Program-made: the position numbers and the translations under genes
NCBI RefSeq assembly: GCF_042453785.1
Contig: NC_091671.1
Span: 34,177,001-34,241,000 of the forward strand
From: Malus domestica
Lineage: Eukaryota > Streptophyta > Magnoliopsida > Rosales > Rosaceae
Direction: 5' to 3'
Length of the DNA: 64,000 nt
The notes under the pieces: generated by a model
Seen by the model: only the letters and a program-made list of their open reading frames with translations
Told to the model about the DNA's origin: nothing
Database searches by the model: none
Shown here: piece after piece, positions 28,523-39,269 of the stretch
Layout of the letters: each line of letters begins with the position of its first letter
Numbering within the stretch: position 1 is the stretch's first letter

Positions 28523-31276
28523 TTACCCTTCGGTAATAGTAGGGACCTTCTCATATTCACCCAACTCTATCAACTTTTTGGGGAGAAAGCAACGACCCCC
28601 AAACTTCTGCTGCAAGAAAATGATACCAGCAAACACTAAACCCCCAAAAGGAATTATGACATCCCAAGAAGTGGAGTAAAAATCTGCTGCAGGGCTTGCA
28701 TATTGGTACAACTCGTTGAATTGGGGATGAGCAAAGTTGTGAGCTCTGTAAAGATCGTATGCATGTGGCAGCGCTCGAACAAAAGTTGTTCCTACGTAGA
28801 ACCAAATGGATAGAGCATTTTCTTTTGACTTGCAGAACATATTGAGCACAATTTGAGGCATCAAAAAACCGTCCATAACCAAACCGGAGTAAGATTTGAA
28901 GGCAATGCTGAAAATTGAGTGCTCGGCGTAGTTGCTCTTCTTCCAAATCTGTTTATGCAGAAGCAAAATGGCGAAAGCCCCTGCAACATATAGTAGTAAG
29001 GCAACAAAGAGAGTCTTCTTCTCCATGAGCCAGAGCTCATTGCGATTTCCATTTTTTGATCTTGCTGACCAAGTTAGCTGCAGAAGACGGATTTGCAGCA
29101 AGAGCGCTACCATTGTTATCACCCTCACAATTACCTCATTAACTTTAAGCCATCCTCCGGTTCCAAGGAGCACATTTTGGCGGTTGGTGCTATTTGTGAA
29201 CATGGCTTCAAAGTTTAGCATAAGGGGTATCATGTAGCCAAGAGTTAGAATTAGTAGCATGAAAATGGAAATGGAGGGAATAACATCTGGATACTTTTTC
29301 ACATGGAAGAGTTGTCGCGCCACAAAGAAGCACGCCAGCGTGGTGGATATAAGAACCAATATGATCTCCACATCCATCCTCCAAATGGACAGCCTTTCTT
29401 CGCCGAGGGTAAAGGAAGCTGAGGTTAAATCCCAAGTTTCAAAATGAAGAGGGTCGGACTTTTTTCGTGTGCTTTTTACGCTGCCCTTGATGAGACCCGA
29501 ACTCTTGGTTGGGTTTGTTGTAGGGAACTGAAAGTTGACAGCAATCTCGCAATCTACAGAGTCATTTGTTGGCTGCTGACCCTTTGAGGCCAGTTTTCTG
29601 CAGCCTACCATGCACAGGCTGCCTTCGGTTTCATCATAGATCCCTTCGGCAAAGATTTGCATTTCGTTTAAAACTGATTGATTTCCAAACTTTGCATCAG
29701 ATAGCCGGTTGATGCTTATTTTGTAGCTAATATTGTACGCTTTGCTGTGGTTGAAGCTGTATCTCTCAGGAGCTGTAGATTCATCTTCATCTTCAGCGCT
29801 TGCAATCGAATACTGATACGCCTGATAAAATTGATCCCCAACAGAAATCGGGACAGAACTGCCCCATGCAACTTGTCCTTCAGAATTCTTAGCTGACACA
29901 TCAAATCTCATTTCATAAGAAAACGGATCCGCGTACACATTAGTCTTGCCACGAGCAGTCTCCTTTTTCGGGCACAACTTGTTTACGGTGTTGATTTTCG
30001 TGTACTCATACTTCGCGCCTGGAATCAGAGTCCTTCCCATGTCATCCTCAAGACTTTCGAACGTGATCTTTTCAAAGTAACCCGACTCTGTCACAGTTTT
30101 GTTGCTCCAAATCTTCCCCACCATGCTACTACTGTTTCCGATTGTCCAAACAGCTGAAAATCGCAAGCTCAATCTTATTGAACAATCACCGACGCTAGTA
30201 TTGTTCCAAGAGCCTGCTGCAACCAAGAATTGACATGCAACAAAAGATAGCTGATTTTTCTCTGCATCCCATGAGCCTTCCCCAACCAGTGTTGTATTGG
30301 GATCGAACGTTCGATACCAGAAGTTGCTGCTGTCTTCAAATTCCACCAGGACTCTCAACCTTCGTGTATCCTCCAAACATTCAGTAAGCTTCAAGAACAT
30401 AAACCGAGGCAAACTAGACGCAGCAACTGGAGTGCAGTTGTTCGCAGATACGCAACGGCTTGAGTATTTGAGATCAAATGCATGGTATGGCACTTCGTTT
30501 GAGAGTACAGAACAAAATCTCTTTCTATTCAAGGAACTTGTGGGATTGGAACTATCAGTTCCACCGGAAGTACTGATGGTCTCAGATTTATTTGAAATCA
30601 GAGTGTACTGGTAGTTCATGCTAGGAAGCATCAAAATAGAGATTGGTTCGAAATAATCTGCATCATTCTCGGAAGTGTTCATGCTCTCTAAGGTTCCGCT
30701 AATCAAACTAGTGGCTTTAGTGGAGTTCGCGAAATTGTAGAGCTTAAGAACAGAATGAATGTGATGCAAATAACTGCGTCCTTCCAAGTAATCATAACCC
30801 GAACCAACCATACAAAGCTTCCCGGAAGATTGTGACCAGAACCCACCAAGTGTAACACTTATTGATCTTCTTGGACGAAGAACTGATCGAGATGAGGACA
30901 TCTTACTTGTGGTGGAAGTACTTCCCACAAAGTAAAACGCATCTCTCGGAAATATCAAACTCCCTTGAAGCTTGATCAGGCCTTGAACATCAGTTTCTCT
31001 AATGCTCTTGATAACGAATTGAACAGAGTTTTCGTTAGGATAATACAATGAGCTAAGACTAAGAACGTCACTGCCACCGCCACGGGTGTAGTAACCTGTG
31101 TGGCGGTGTTGGTCGGGCGGTCCTTGCGCGTCTCCTTTCGGGGTAGACTGGGGAACAAATGAAGCACAGTGGTCAGGGTAAGCTGTTTGGAGATCGAATT
31201 TAGAAGAGGCTGCAGAAGAGGTGGCGAAGAAAAGAAAGAAGAACATGAGAAAGACAGCCATGGATTCTTTGGTCAT
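28523..31276 (-). CDS. DUF2921-family membrane protein, type A (917 aa, intact)
   Basis: ATG at 31274-31276 (MTKESMAVFLM), TAA at 28523-28525, no frame break. It is closely similar to 4544-7333 along its whole length, about 12 residues shorter, mostly from small N-terminal indels. Signal peptide about 1-22; ectodomain with YPDHCASFVPQS and many N-x-S/T sites; membrane region from about residue 638 with GGWLKVNEV, PHAYDLYRAH and WDVIIPFGGLVFAG. No RING domain. It lies at the far end of the cluster beyond the nested Copia elements, and its 5' flank (31277-31590) still matches that of the other type-A gene, so regulation may be shared. Function unknown; topology as seen. Confidence 0.82.
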   Translation of the reverse strand: MTKESMAVFLMFFFLFFATSSAASSKFDLQTAYPDHCASFVPQSTPKGDAQGPPDQHRHTGYYTRGGGSDVLSLSSLYYPNENSVQFVIKSIRETDVQGLIKLQGSLIFPRDAFYFVGSTSTTSKMSSSRSVLRPRRSISVTLGGFWSQSSGKLCMVGSGYDYLEGRSYLHHIHSVLKLYNFANSTKATSLISGTLESMNTSENDADYFEPISILMLPSMNYQYTLISNKSETISTSGGTDSSNPTSSLNRKRFCSVLSNEVPYHAFDLKYSSRCVSANNCTPVAASSLPRFMFLKLTECLEDTRRLRVLVEFEDSSNFWYRTFDPNTTLVGEGSWDAEKNQLSFVACQFLVAAGSWNNTSVGDCSIRLSLRFSAVWTIGNSSSMVGKIWSNKTVTESGYFEKITFESLEDDMGRTLIPGAKYEYTKINTVNKLCPKKETARGKTNVYADPFSYEMRFDVSAKNSEGQVAWGSSVPISVGDQFYQAYQYSIASAEDEDESTAPERYSFNHSKAYNISYKISINRLSDAKFGNQSVLNEMQIFAEGIYDETEGSLCMVGCRKLASKGQQPTNDSVDCEIAVNFQFPTTNPTKSSGLIKGSVKSTRKKSDPLHFETWDLTSASFTLGEERLSIWRMDVEIILVLISTTLACFFVARQLFHVKKYPDVIPSISIFMLLILTLGYMIPLMLNFEAMFTNSTNRQNVLLGTGGWLKVNEVIVRVITMVALLLQIRLLQLTWSARSKNGNRNELWLMEKKTLFVALLLYVAGAFAILLLHKQIWKKSNYAEHSIFSIAFKSYSGLVMDGFLMPQIVLNMFCKSKENALSIWFYVGTTFVRALPHAYDLYRAHNFAHPQFNELYQYASPAADFYSTSWDVIIPFGGLVFAGIIFLQQKFGGRCFLPKKLIELGEYEKVPTITEG

Positions 31277-32440
31277 GGACTAAATCAGTGGGATTTGGAG
31301 AAAGACGATGAAGAACAAGAACGAAAGGGGATGTGATTGGTATATGAAGTGGAAATAGCGTGTGAAGATATTTCTACGTAGGACTAGTGTGTACCAGGTC
31401 AACCATTAGCATTGGGATAGTTCTCTAGCGGTGGAAGCTAATTTCCTCGCAGATCCTCTTGCTAGTGTGGGTCAGTTTGCTATTTAATTTCTGTCAATTT
31501 AGTTGCCCGAAAGTCTTCTCGATGTGATCTTTCCTACAATAATACCGGGAAGAAAGTTCAAAGTATCACTTTATTCTAAGAAATCATTTAGCAATGAAGA
31601 CCCAACTTTTTATAAATTTTTGCAAAGTTCTTCAACTTTTCGATTCGTATCCTCCTCATGTTCTTCGTTGTAACATATTAACGGACAAAAAAAATTGTCA
31701 TAAGAAAGAAGAAATAAATCAAAATTATGACCAAATTATTTCAATTTACGATCAAAATTGTATTTTACGTTTTGGTTTGTTTATCATTTTTTATCCAATC
31801 AATTGTTGTTAGTCTTCATTGACTTGGAAAATGTAGTATTGCAAGACTTCCAAGTCTGTCTCATAAGTCATGACGATAAGACGATGTTGACATTTAGCTT
31901 TTAAAAGGAAGGACTTGGTAAGGAGACAAAGTCGTTACTCCACAAAGTCAATGTCAACCTACACTTGGAAAAATGAACCAAACCAAAGAACACGATAAAG
32001 CAAGAAAATGTAGAAAAGGAAATGGTTGATCGTAAGATATCCGATAAACCTTAAGATATATGATAGATAGTTTTAATCATGAAATCTCTAGAATCCTTAG
32101 GATCGGATCCTTTTCCGATACAAAATTACTTGCAAGCTATCAGTCTACTAATACTCTTATTTATCACAAAACAGGTTCTTAATTCGCATTTCATTTTCCA
32201 GGAGAGAACAAGAAAACTTGTTGTGTTGTGCACACCCCATTTGTCATCATAATCGTAGTCAGGATGAACTTCAATTTGAGAACATATAATTTCACAACAG
32301 CAATAATCTCAATTAAGACTAAGACCTACCAAAATTCATATTAATAGATTCGTGGGTTTACTATATATAATGAGTCTTCGTCAATCCAAAGTGCATGTAT
32401 CCTACCACAAAAGTGAAAAAGAATAAAAACTTTTTCTTAA
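31277..32440. other. Intergenic, no gene seen
   Basis: 31277-31590 is the 5' flank shared with the other type-A gene. The rest is AT-rich without coding signals. Confidence 0.5.
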
Positions 32441-32618
32441 TTAGTGTTCAGTTTAGGAAATATCAGTGTTCAGTTTAATAAATTTTCAGTTTAAGAAAGA
32501 TTCATTAAAACTTAAGTCCCTTAAAAAAAAAAAAAAGTCCCTTTCGTTAAAGTTTAAGTCTTTCTCATTAAATAAAGTTGATTTTTATTGTCTCTATATA
32601 TAAAGTCCCTTAAAATAA

Positions 32619-32772
32619 GGGAACTTTAACGAAAAGCATCCGGTACTGTTCACTTTAACGAAAAACCACATTTTTACACTGAAAAGTCAATTCTGGTACT
32701 ATTTACTTTACCCTTTATTTTGTCCTTATCATTAAAACTCAAAGTTTTCAAGCCCTTTTCATTAGTTTTCCT
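32619..32772. mobile_element. 154-bp MITE with perfect 9-bp target duplication
   Basis: Ends GGGAACTTTAACGAAAAG and (inverse) AGGAAAACTAATGAAAAG. Flanked by ttaaaataa at 32610-32618 and 32773-32781. The second copy of the surrounding duplication (about 33610-33625, ctaaaataaacctag) lacks the insert, i.e. an empty site. The 9-bp duplication points to the Mutator superfamily. Confidence 0.85.
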
Positions 32773-33070
32773 TTAAAATAAACCTAGCCCAAAATCTTTT
32801 TCATTAAAGCTCGTGTAAAGACTAATTGGACAAGCAGACAAAAGGGGTGGTCTATTTTCCAAAACCGACCACTGTTGACTTGTAATGAGTTTAAGAGAAA
32901 GTTTCCTCTTTGTTTTTTGACTCCATAATTTACGTTTCGTTGAATTCCAACTGCAAAACGTCATCCATATTCCATAAAGTTACAAATTCAGTCATCAAGA
33001 ATCAGACGGTCTTAATTAGGATGCTAAAATATTCAACTGATAATGTAGTACCAATGTTCAATTTAAGAAT

Positions 33071-33230
33071 AAATAATATTAGAAAGATTAAATTTTTTAA
33101 ACTAAATTCACAAACCAAATTATGTAAGTTACAAATGATTGGATTATTAATTAAATATCAATTAATATGTTTAATTTTTTATTGGTGACACGTCATTTGG
33201 TTTGCAAATTTAATCTCTCTAGCATTATCC
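33071..33230. mobile_element. 160-bp MITE
   Basis: The left end aaataatattagaaagatta and the inverse of the right end, ggataatgctagagagatta, are inverted repeats, continuing through a caaaccaaat motif on each side. Flanks tttaagaat and ttaagaaat are similar, suggesting a 9-bp target duplication. Confidence 0.65.
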
Positions 33231-33784
33231 TTAAGAAATAGCCAGTGTTTAGTTTAAAAAGTAGTTAGTTTAAGAAAGTGTAGTACCCATGTTCAGTTTA
33301 AGAAATAATCAGTATTCAGTGCAAGAAATAGTTATAGAGTGTTCAGTTTAAGAAATAATGATCGTACCAATGTTCAGTTTTAAGAAATAGTTATAGTTCA
33401 GTTTGAGAAATAGTGTAGCATCCGTATTCAATTTAAGAAATAGTGTAATACTCTCAGTTTCAGAAAAAGTCAGTTTAAGAAATATCAGTGTTCAGTTTAA
33501 GAAATCTTCATTAAAATTTAAGTCCCTTAAAAAGAAAAAAAATCCCTTTCGTTAAAGTTTAAGCATTTCTCATTAAATAAAGTTGATTTTTATTGTCTCT
33601 ATATATAAAGCTCTCTAAAATAAACCTAGCCTAAATTTTTTTCATTAAAGCCCCCGTAAAGACTAATTGGACAAGCAGACAAAAGAGGTGGTCTATTTTC
33701 CAAAACCTACTACTTATGACTTGAAATGAGTTTAAGAGAGTTTCCAAAACCTACCATTTTTAGTTTGCGACCTTTTTTTTTTTT

Positions 33785-33889
33785 TAAATTGTACCAATTT
33801 TATTTTAAATTTTAATTTGTACCCATATATTAATTTCTTTTTGTCCCTTATTTTTTTAACTTTTATTTGTAGTCACAATATTTTTAACC
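33785..33889. repeat. AT-rich gtaccc repeat tract, left part (continues at 36502-36720)
   Basis: Repeated phrases of type tgtaccaattttt / tgtacccat occur on both sides of the solo LTR, which therefore inserted into this tract. Confidence 0.55.
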
Positions 33890-33894
33890 TTTTA

Positions 33895-36496
33895 TGTGAC
33901 AGCCTGTCCCGGAAATAAATTATGGACGGTGTGAAAGGACGATTTTTGCACTTGGATGTTGAATTTCATTGTGGTATTTGTGTGGTTAAAATTATGGATG
34001 TGGACCAATCCTTGACCACACATCTCCCTTTCTCTCTCTTCTCTCCCGTGCTTCTCTCTCTCTAACTCACTCTCCCCCTTCTCTCTCATTGTACGGATAG
34101 ACACCAAAACCCTTTGGAACGTGTCAGATCGAAAGTTTTGAAGGCACCATCGTGTTCCTTGTGTCCTTGCGAGTCGAGTAGTACCATTTTCAGGTAAGGA
34201 ACCCTTCGAAAGCTTGTGAAATCTGAACCCCAATTTTTTTGTACTGTTCATGTGGACGTGATTATGAACATTTCAGGAAGCTACAAGCTTGTAGAAAGCT
34301 TTAAGACACTCCTACGAAGCTCGGAGATGAAGAATCGCAGGAATTGGACGTAAGGAACCCTAGTTTTTCCAATTCCCGATTTAGTCACTATTCACATACT
34401 CTTAAACCCTTGAGTTTTTATGTTTTAGGACCATATCGAGCTCAAGAAGGTCCTCACGATGCTCGGAGTGCATCGTTGGTAAAAATTGGTCCACGGGAAG
34501 CCCAGTTTCGAAATTTTGCAGAGGTCGTCGGAGTTTCAACCTCCCCGAAGTATTTTCGTAAATTTCAAAGCTCGAGACAGGTATATCGTGATTCTGCATG
34601 TCATAAGCTTCAAATTGGTACCAATTACGTAGATTTTGGTTGAAAAATGAGCGAGATTAAGAGTTTTAAAAAAAAATGCCCAGTTTCCGGCTCCAGCGAC
34701 GGTCACCAGAGCTGGAGGTTGAAGACGATGAATATTCCGTCAATTTTGACGCCGTTAGTTAAAATTGACTGTTTCTGTTAGGATTAGATGGAATATTCCC
34801 GAAATATACCTGACGGCGTCAATTGACACTGTCAATGTGCAGAGCACATGGCCGCGCGTGGGGGCGCGTCTGGCCGTGCGTGTGACGACGCGTGGGGAAC
34901 CCAAAAATTATTTTAAAATTTTGGGGATGATCCTGAGGTTGTGTAGATTACAGTGGTGTATTCATATACCCAATTTGAGCACCGTATGAGAAGTTATTAA
35001 GAATTGTTGGTTAGGTGCTTAAAATAACGTTTTATAATTATTTCGCATATAGGTGAAAATGTGAATTGACGATCCGACCGTTGGATCGTCACCAAACTTT
35101 GATACGTCGTAATACGTAATATTTGAGGATTATAGGAACTTACGGATTGGGAATCCGATTTACGGATCTTCCGGAATTGGAGTTGTAAGTCCATAATATA
35201 GAATGTTAACCGTCACTTGGTTTTGATAATTGACGGAGATCCGACCGTTGGTTAGTAAGGAAATTTTAGGATGTTGTTCTAGGGATATATTGTAGACCTC
35301 TGGAAGTTATGGATTTGATATCTGAGTTGCAGATCTTCATGATCGAACTGCATAGTGACGTGTTTTATATAAGTTTTATATTCTATCGATATGAATTCTG
35401 AGGTTGGATTTGATTATTGTTTTAGGCGCCGATCGTCATGACGCCTTGACGTATTATGCTAGGGAGTTGTAGGGCAAACTCCAAGTGAGTGGGCAATTTT
35501 GTTTTCGTATTACCTATATACTACTGTTTTTCCCAGAAAATGCGTTTATTTGAAAATATGATTTAAATTGTCAAATTGTCATGCATGCAATTGTTGAGAT
35601 ATTTAGTTTGATAATTGATGCATATATATGTCAATTGACGTGGTGGACGCACAGGTGAGTTTTATTATTATTCAGATGAATTATTTTATATGAATTGCAT
35701 TGAAAGCTCATAACCTGCACCCAGGTGTTAGTGCTTATATTATTATTCACCACACTGCACGCTCGTCTTGGATCCAAGTAGGTGGATGTCGTACAGACCA
35801 TGTGAGGGTTCCGACATGCTAGTCGTATAGATCACTAGATGTGATTCCGACTAGTGGGTGACCTTAGTTATGCGCGTTGATGATTGATGAGAGAAGCACT
35901 AGAGCGTATTTATACACCTTTCATCGTACAGACTACCATATGTAGTTCCGAGTGACGTGCAGAGTTGGGCCGTATAGGTCACTGTGGTGACTCCGGCTGA
36001 GTGGGATGTTGAGCTATAGAATCAACCGTACAGGACCATTGTAGGGTCTCCGGTAGATTTATTATTTCACCTGATTGATATTGATGCATTCTTAGTATAT
36101 TTTGGCATGGCATGGTATATTCTTCCTGAGATGTTATGTTGATAGAGGGTGAGCTGAGTTTTGTTGATATGTGTATATATATGTTTATATACTATTTTCT
36201 GGGAAAGTATACAGGTTTTACGGCGAGGGGTTAGAAATGTTTTAAATGAAATATTTTCGAAAAGCTTTGTTTATTGACCCACTCAATTTTGTTTTGCGCC
36301 CCTCCAGGTTCTAGATAGCAGAGCTTTGGTGGCCACGAAGAATCCAACGGTGTTCTAACAGAATTCACAAAAGGGGGATTCACCCTCGGGTGATATATCT
36401 TAGTAATTGTATTCTTTAAAGCTTCCGAACTATGTAAATGGTTACGTCACTCTCACGTGACGGCCAGCATGCCCTCCTTCGGGACGGGGTGTGTCA
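33895..36496. mobile_element. Solo LTR (2.6 kb) of a Gypsy-type retrotransposon
   Basis: Starts TGTGACAGCCTGTCCCGG and ends GGGACGGGGTGTGTCA, canonical TG..CA ends with a short inverted terminal match. It is flanked by a perfect 5-bp duplication tttta (33890-33894 and 36497-36501). There is no internal domain, primer site or pol, so it is a solo LTR left by unequal recombination. The long LTR and the CCCGTCCCG-type ends resemble plant chromovirus (Tekay/Del-like) LTRs; that lineage is inferred. Confidence 0.85.
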
Positions 36497-36501
36497 TTTT
36501 A

Positions 36502-37265
36502 TTTCTATCCATAATTTATTTATAATGTACCCATTATTCTTTATAAATGTACCACTTTCTTATATGAAAAATGTATCCTTTTTTTTTAAGTACCATTTTT
36601 TATGTAAAATGTACCCATTTTTTGTTATATAAAATGTTCTCCTTTTTTTGTATTATATGTATCAATTTGGTATGTAAAATGTACCCACATTTTTGTATAA
36701 ATGTACCAATTTTTTATAAGTAACAAACCCAAAACTAAAAAAAAATAAAAAAATAAATTTACAAACCTAATATGTTCGAAAACTAGCAATACAATTTTTT
36801 TTATTTCGTATTGAAGAAATAGACACATTTGTGGGAGGTTCCACAAATGTGGCGATAAAGGACTATGGTTACTACCTTAGACCACACCAATTATATTGCT
36901 ACTAGTAGTTAGCAACAATTCAAATGTATAATAATATATATAAATACATAATAATATATATTATTTATTTTCAATTCGGTATGGGATTACCGAAAGATTG
37001 AGTACACAATACCGAATCCCGTACCGAAATATTGAGATTGGTTCGGAATTTCAACCCGAAAATTTCTGGAATTTTGGTTTGGAACTTTTTTAGTTTAGGA
37101 TCGAGATTTTTGTGGTTTGGTTTGGAATTTTCGAGAATTTTTTCCAATCTTAAATTAGGATGCTGGAATATTCAATTGAACCAATTATTTATTACTATTT
37201 AAAATTAATTAGGAATATATTTATATTTTAGATTAAAAATTATCATTGGGATAAGTCGATATTGG
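36502..37265. other. AT-rich sequence, no gene seen
   Basis: 36502-36720 is the gtaccc tract. 36960-37160 contains ggtttggaattt-type phrases (ttcggtatggga, accgaatcccgtaccgaa) that look like decayed repeat. No ORF of interest. Confidence 0.4.
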
Positions 37266-37267
37266 AC

Positions 37268-37860
37268 TACCAACAACAACAACAAAGCCTTTTCCCACTA
37301 AGTGGGGTCGGCTATATGAATCCTAGAACGCCATTGCGCTCGGTTTTGTGTCATGTCCTCCGTTAGATCCAAGTACTCTAAGTCTTTTCTTAGAGTCTCT
37401 TCCAAAGTTTTCCTAGGTCTTCCTCTACCCCTTCGGCCCTGAACCTCTGTCCCGTAGTCACATCTTCGAACCGGAGCGTCAGTCGGCCTTCTTTGCACAT
37501 GTCCAAATCACCAGAGCCGATTTTCTCTCATCTTTCCTACAATTTCGGCTACTCCTACTGTACCTCGGATATCCTCATTCCCAATCTTATCCTTTCTCGT
37601 GTGCCCACACATCCCACGAAGCATCCTCATCTCCGCTACACCCATTTTGTGTACGTGTTGATGCTTCACCACCCAACATTCTCTGCCATACAACATCGCT
37701 GGCCTTATTGCCGTCCTATAAAATTTTCCCTTGAGCTTCAGTGGCCTACGACGGTCACACAACACGCCGGATGCACTCTTTCCATCCAGCTCGTATTCTA
37801 TGGTTGAGATCTCCATCTAATTCTCCGTTCTCTTGCAAGATAGATCATAGGTAACGAAAA
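37268..37860 (-). pseudogene. 3' fragment of an RTE-type LINE
   Basis: Minus-strand translation gives the C-terminal end of a LINE reverse transcriptase: [59 protein letters not shown]. It parallels 42337-42900. An in-frame TGA (expected TGG) lies near 37503 and an 8-bp deletion near 37785. The element ends at the 3' side in (TTG)n (37271-37285 as CAA on the plus strand), the usual plant RTE tail. The 5' end is truncated. Confidence 0.8.
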
Positions 37861-39269
37861 CGGTCGCTTTTTGTGATCTTCGCTAGATTGCTCCGGTCAT
37901 TAGTGTGGATAAGTATATAAATGGATAGAGATAGGAAAGCAAACACAAGATGTACGTGGTTCACCCAGATTGGCTACGTCCACGGAATAGAAGAGTTCTC
38001 ATTAATTGTGAAGGGTTTACACAAGTACATAGGTTCAAGCTCTCCTTTAGTGAGTACGAGTGAATGATTTAGTACAAATGACATTAGGAAATATTGTGGG
38101 AGAATGATCTCGTAATCACGAAACTTCTAAGTATCGGAGTGTGGTGTCGTCTTGACTTGCCTTATCTGTCTCATAGGTAGATGTGGCATCTTCTCTGGAA
38201 GTACTCTTCCTCCATCCAGGGGTGGTATCTTTAACTGGTGGAGATGCACAAGGTAATGTATCAATTTCACTTGAAGCTTACTTGTAGTTTCAGGCTTGGT
38301 CAAGCGCGACACAAACCATGTAGTAGGAGTCCCCCAAGTCACCGAGCTAGGGGGTCTGCTGAAAGAGGTGACAGACAAGGTAAGCAATCAGAGCTCCGAC
38401 TGATTGTTCACCTTCTCCCCATCCTGCAGCAGCATGAAAGATAAAGAGAAGAAAAATGAGAAGAGATGATATGAGATACTTTTGCTTTTGAAGAAGTAAC
38501 TTTCCACAGGCTTATTCTTGAACTGAGCTGGAGGGTTTTCTGGTTTCCTCCAGAGTATAAGGCCGACTGAAGAATTTGAGGGTCAAAACAAGTCCATCAA
38601 ATCTAGAGTACGTTCCACCCTGCTGATATGGGATACTTTTGCTTTTGACAGAGTAATGGATGTATCGGCACGTGTGCTGTTACGCTTGTCTCCACATGCT
38701 TCCTTGTATCCTTCGCACTTGCCCTATCTGTTCCTCAAGCAGATGCGGAATCTTCCCTGGAAACATAAGATGTTGAAGATGAGTACTCGAGAGCAATGCC
38801 AGGTAAGTAATCAGGTAAGGGGTTCCAGGCAGTCAGTTCCTGGCTGGAAGCTTGATTCCAAGTGCTGACTGATTGCTCTCTTTCTCCTTGTCTTGCAGGT
38901 AAAAACAAGGTCAAAAGAAAAAACAGGGAAAAAGCATGATATGGGATACTCTTGCTTTTAACCCTGATGATATGAGATATTCTTGCTCTAGTATAGCTTG
39001 TTTGCAGAGGTATTATCAGGGGGAAAGAAAGCTGAATATTTCGAAAGGCTTTGTTGGGAGTGCCCTCTCAGATATGATGAAGGGTTGAGCATTTTTGCAG
39101 GTCTGCCTGTCCGTTGGGGATGGAGGTCGACATATATAGGAGTCTCCCTAACAACAAGTAGTAATGCTATTCCTTTACCCTGCTTGGTCATAGCACGGTA
39201 GTGGGAGCTGCCAGTTTCACATGTTTTAACTCTGTCAGAGCACTTTGAAAAAGTGGTCTGTGGTATCTG

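Larger units (their letters stand above)
32450..33745. repeat. Tandem duplication of a ~0.3-0.45 kb unit, about 1 kb apart
   Basis: 32450-32910 (gttcagtttaag, cccttaaaaa, tttcgttaaagtttaag, tctctatatataaag, aaataaacctagcc, gactaattggacaagcagac, gtggtctattttccaaaac) recurs in the same order at 33480-33745. Between them lie many short repeats of gttcagtttaagaaatag. Confidence 0.75.

Noticed and set aside
37493..37807. Plus-strand frames over the LINE fragments (also 42643-42870)
   Set aside because: Antisense to the LINE RT, present in both fragments for that reason.
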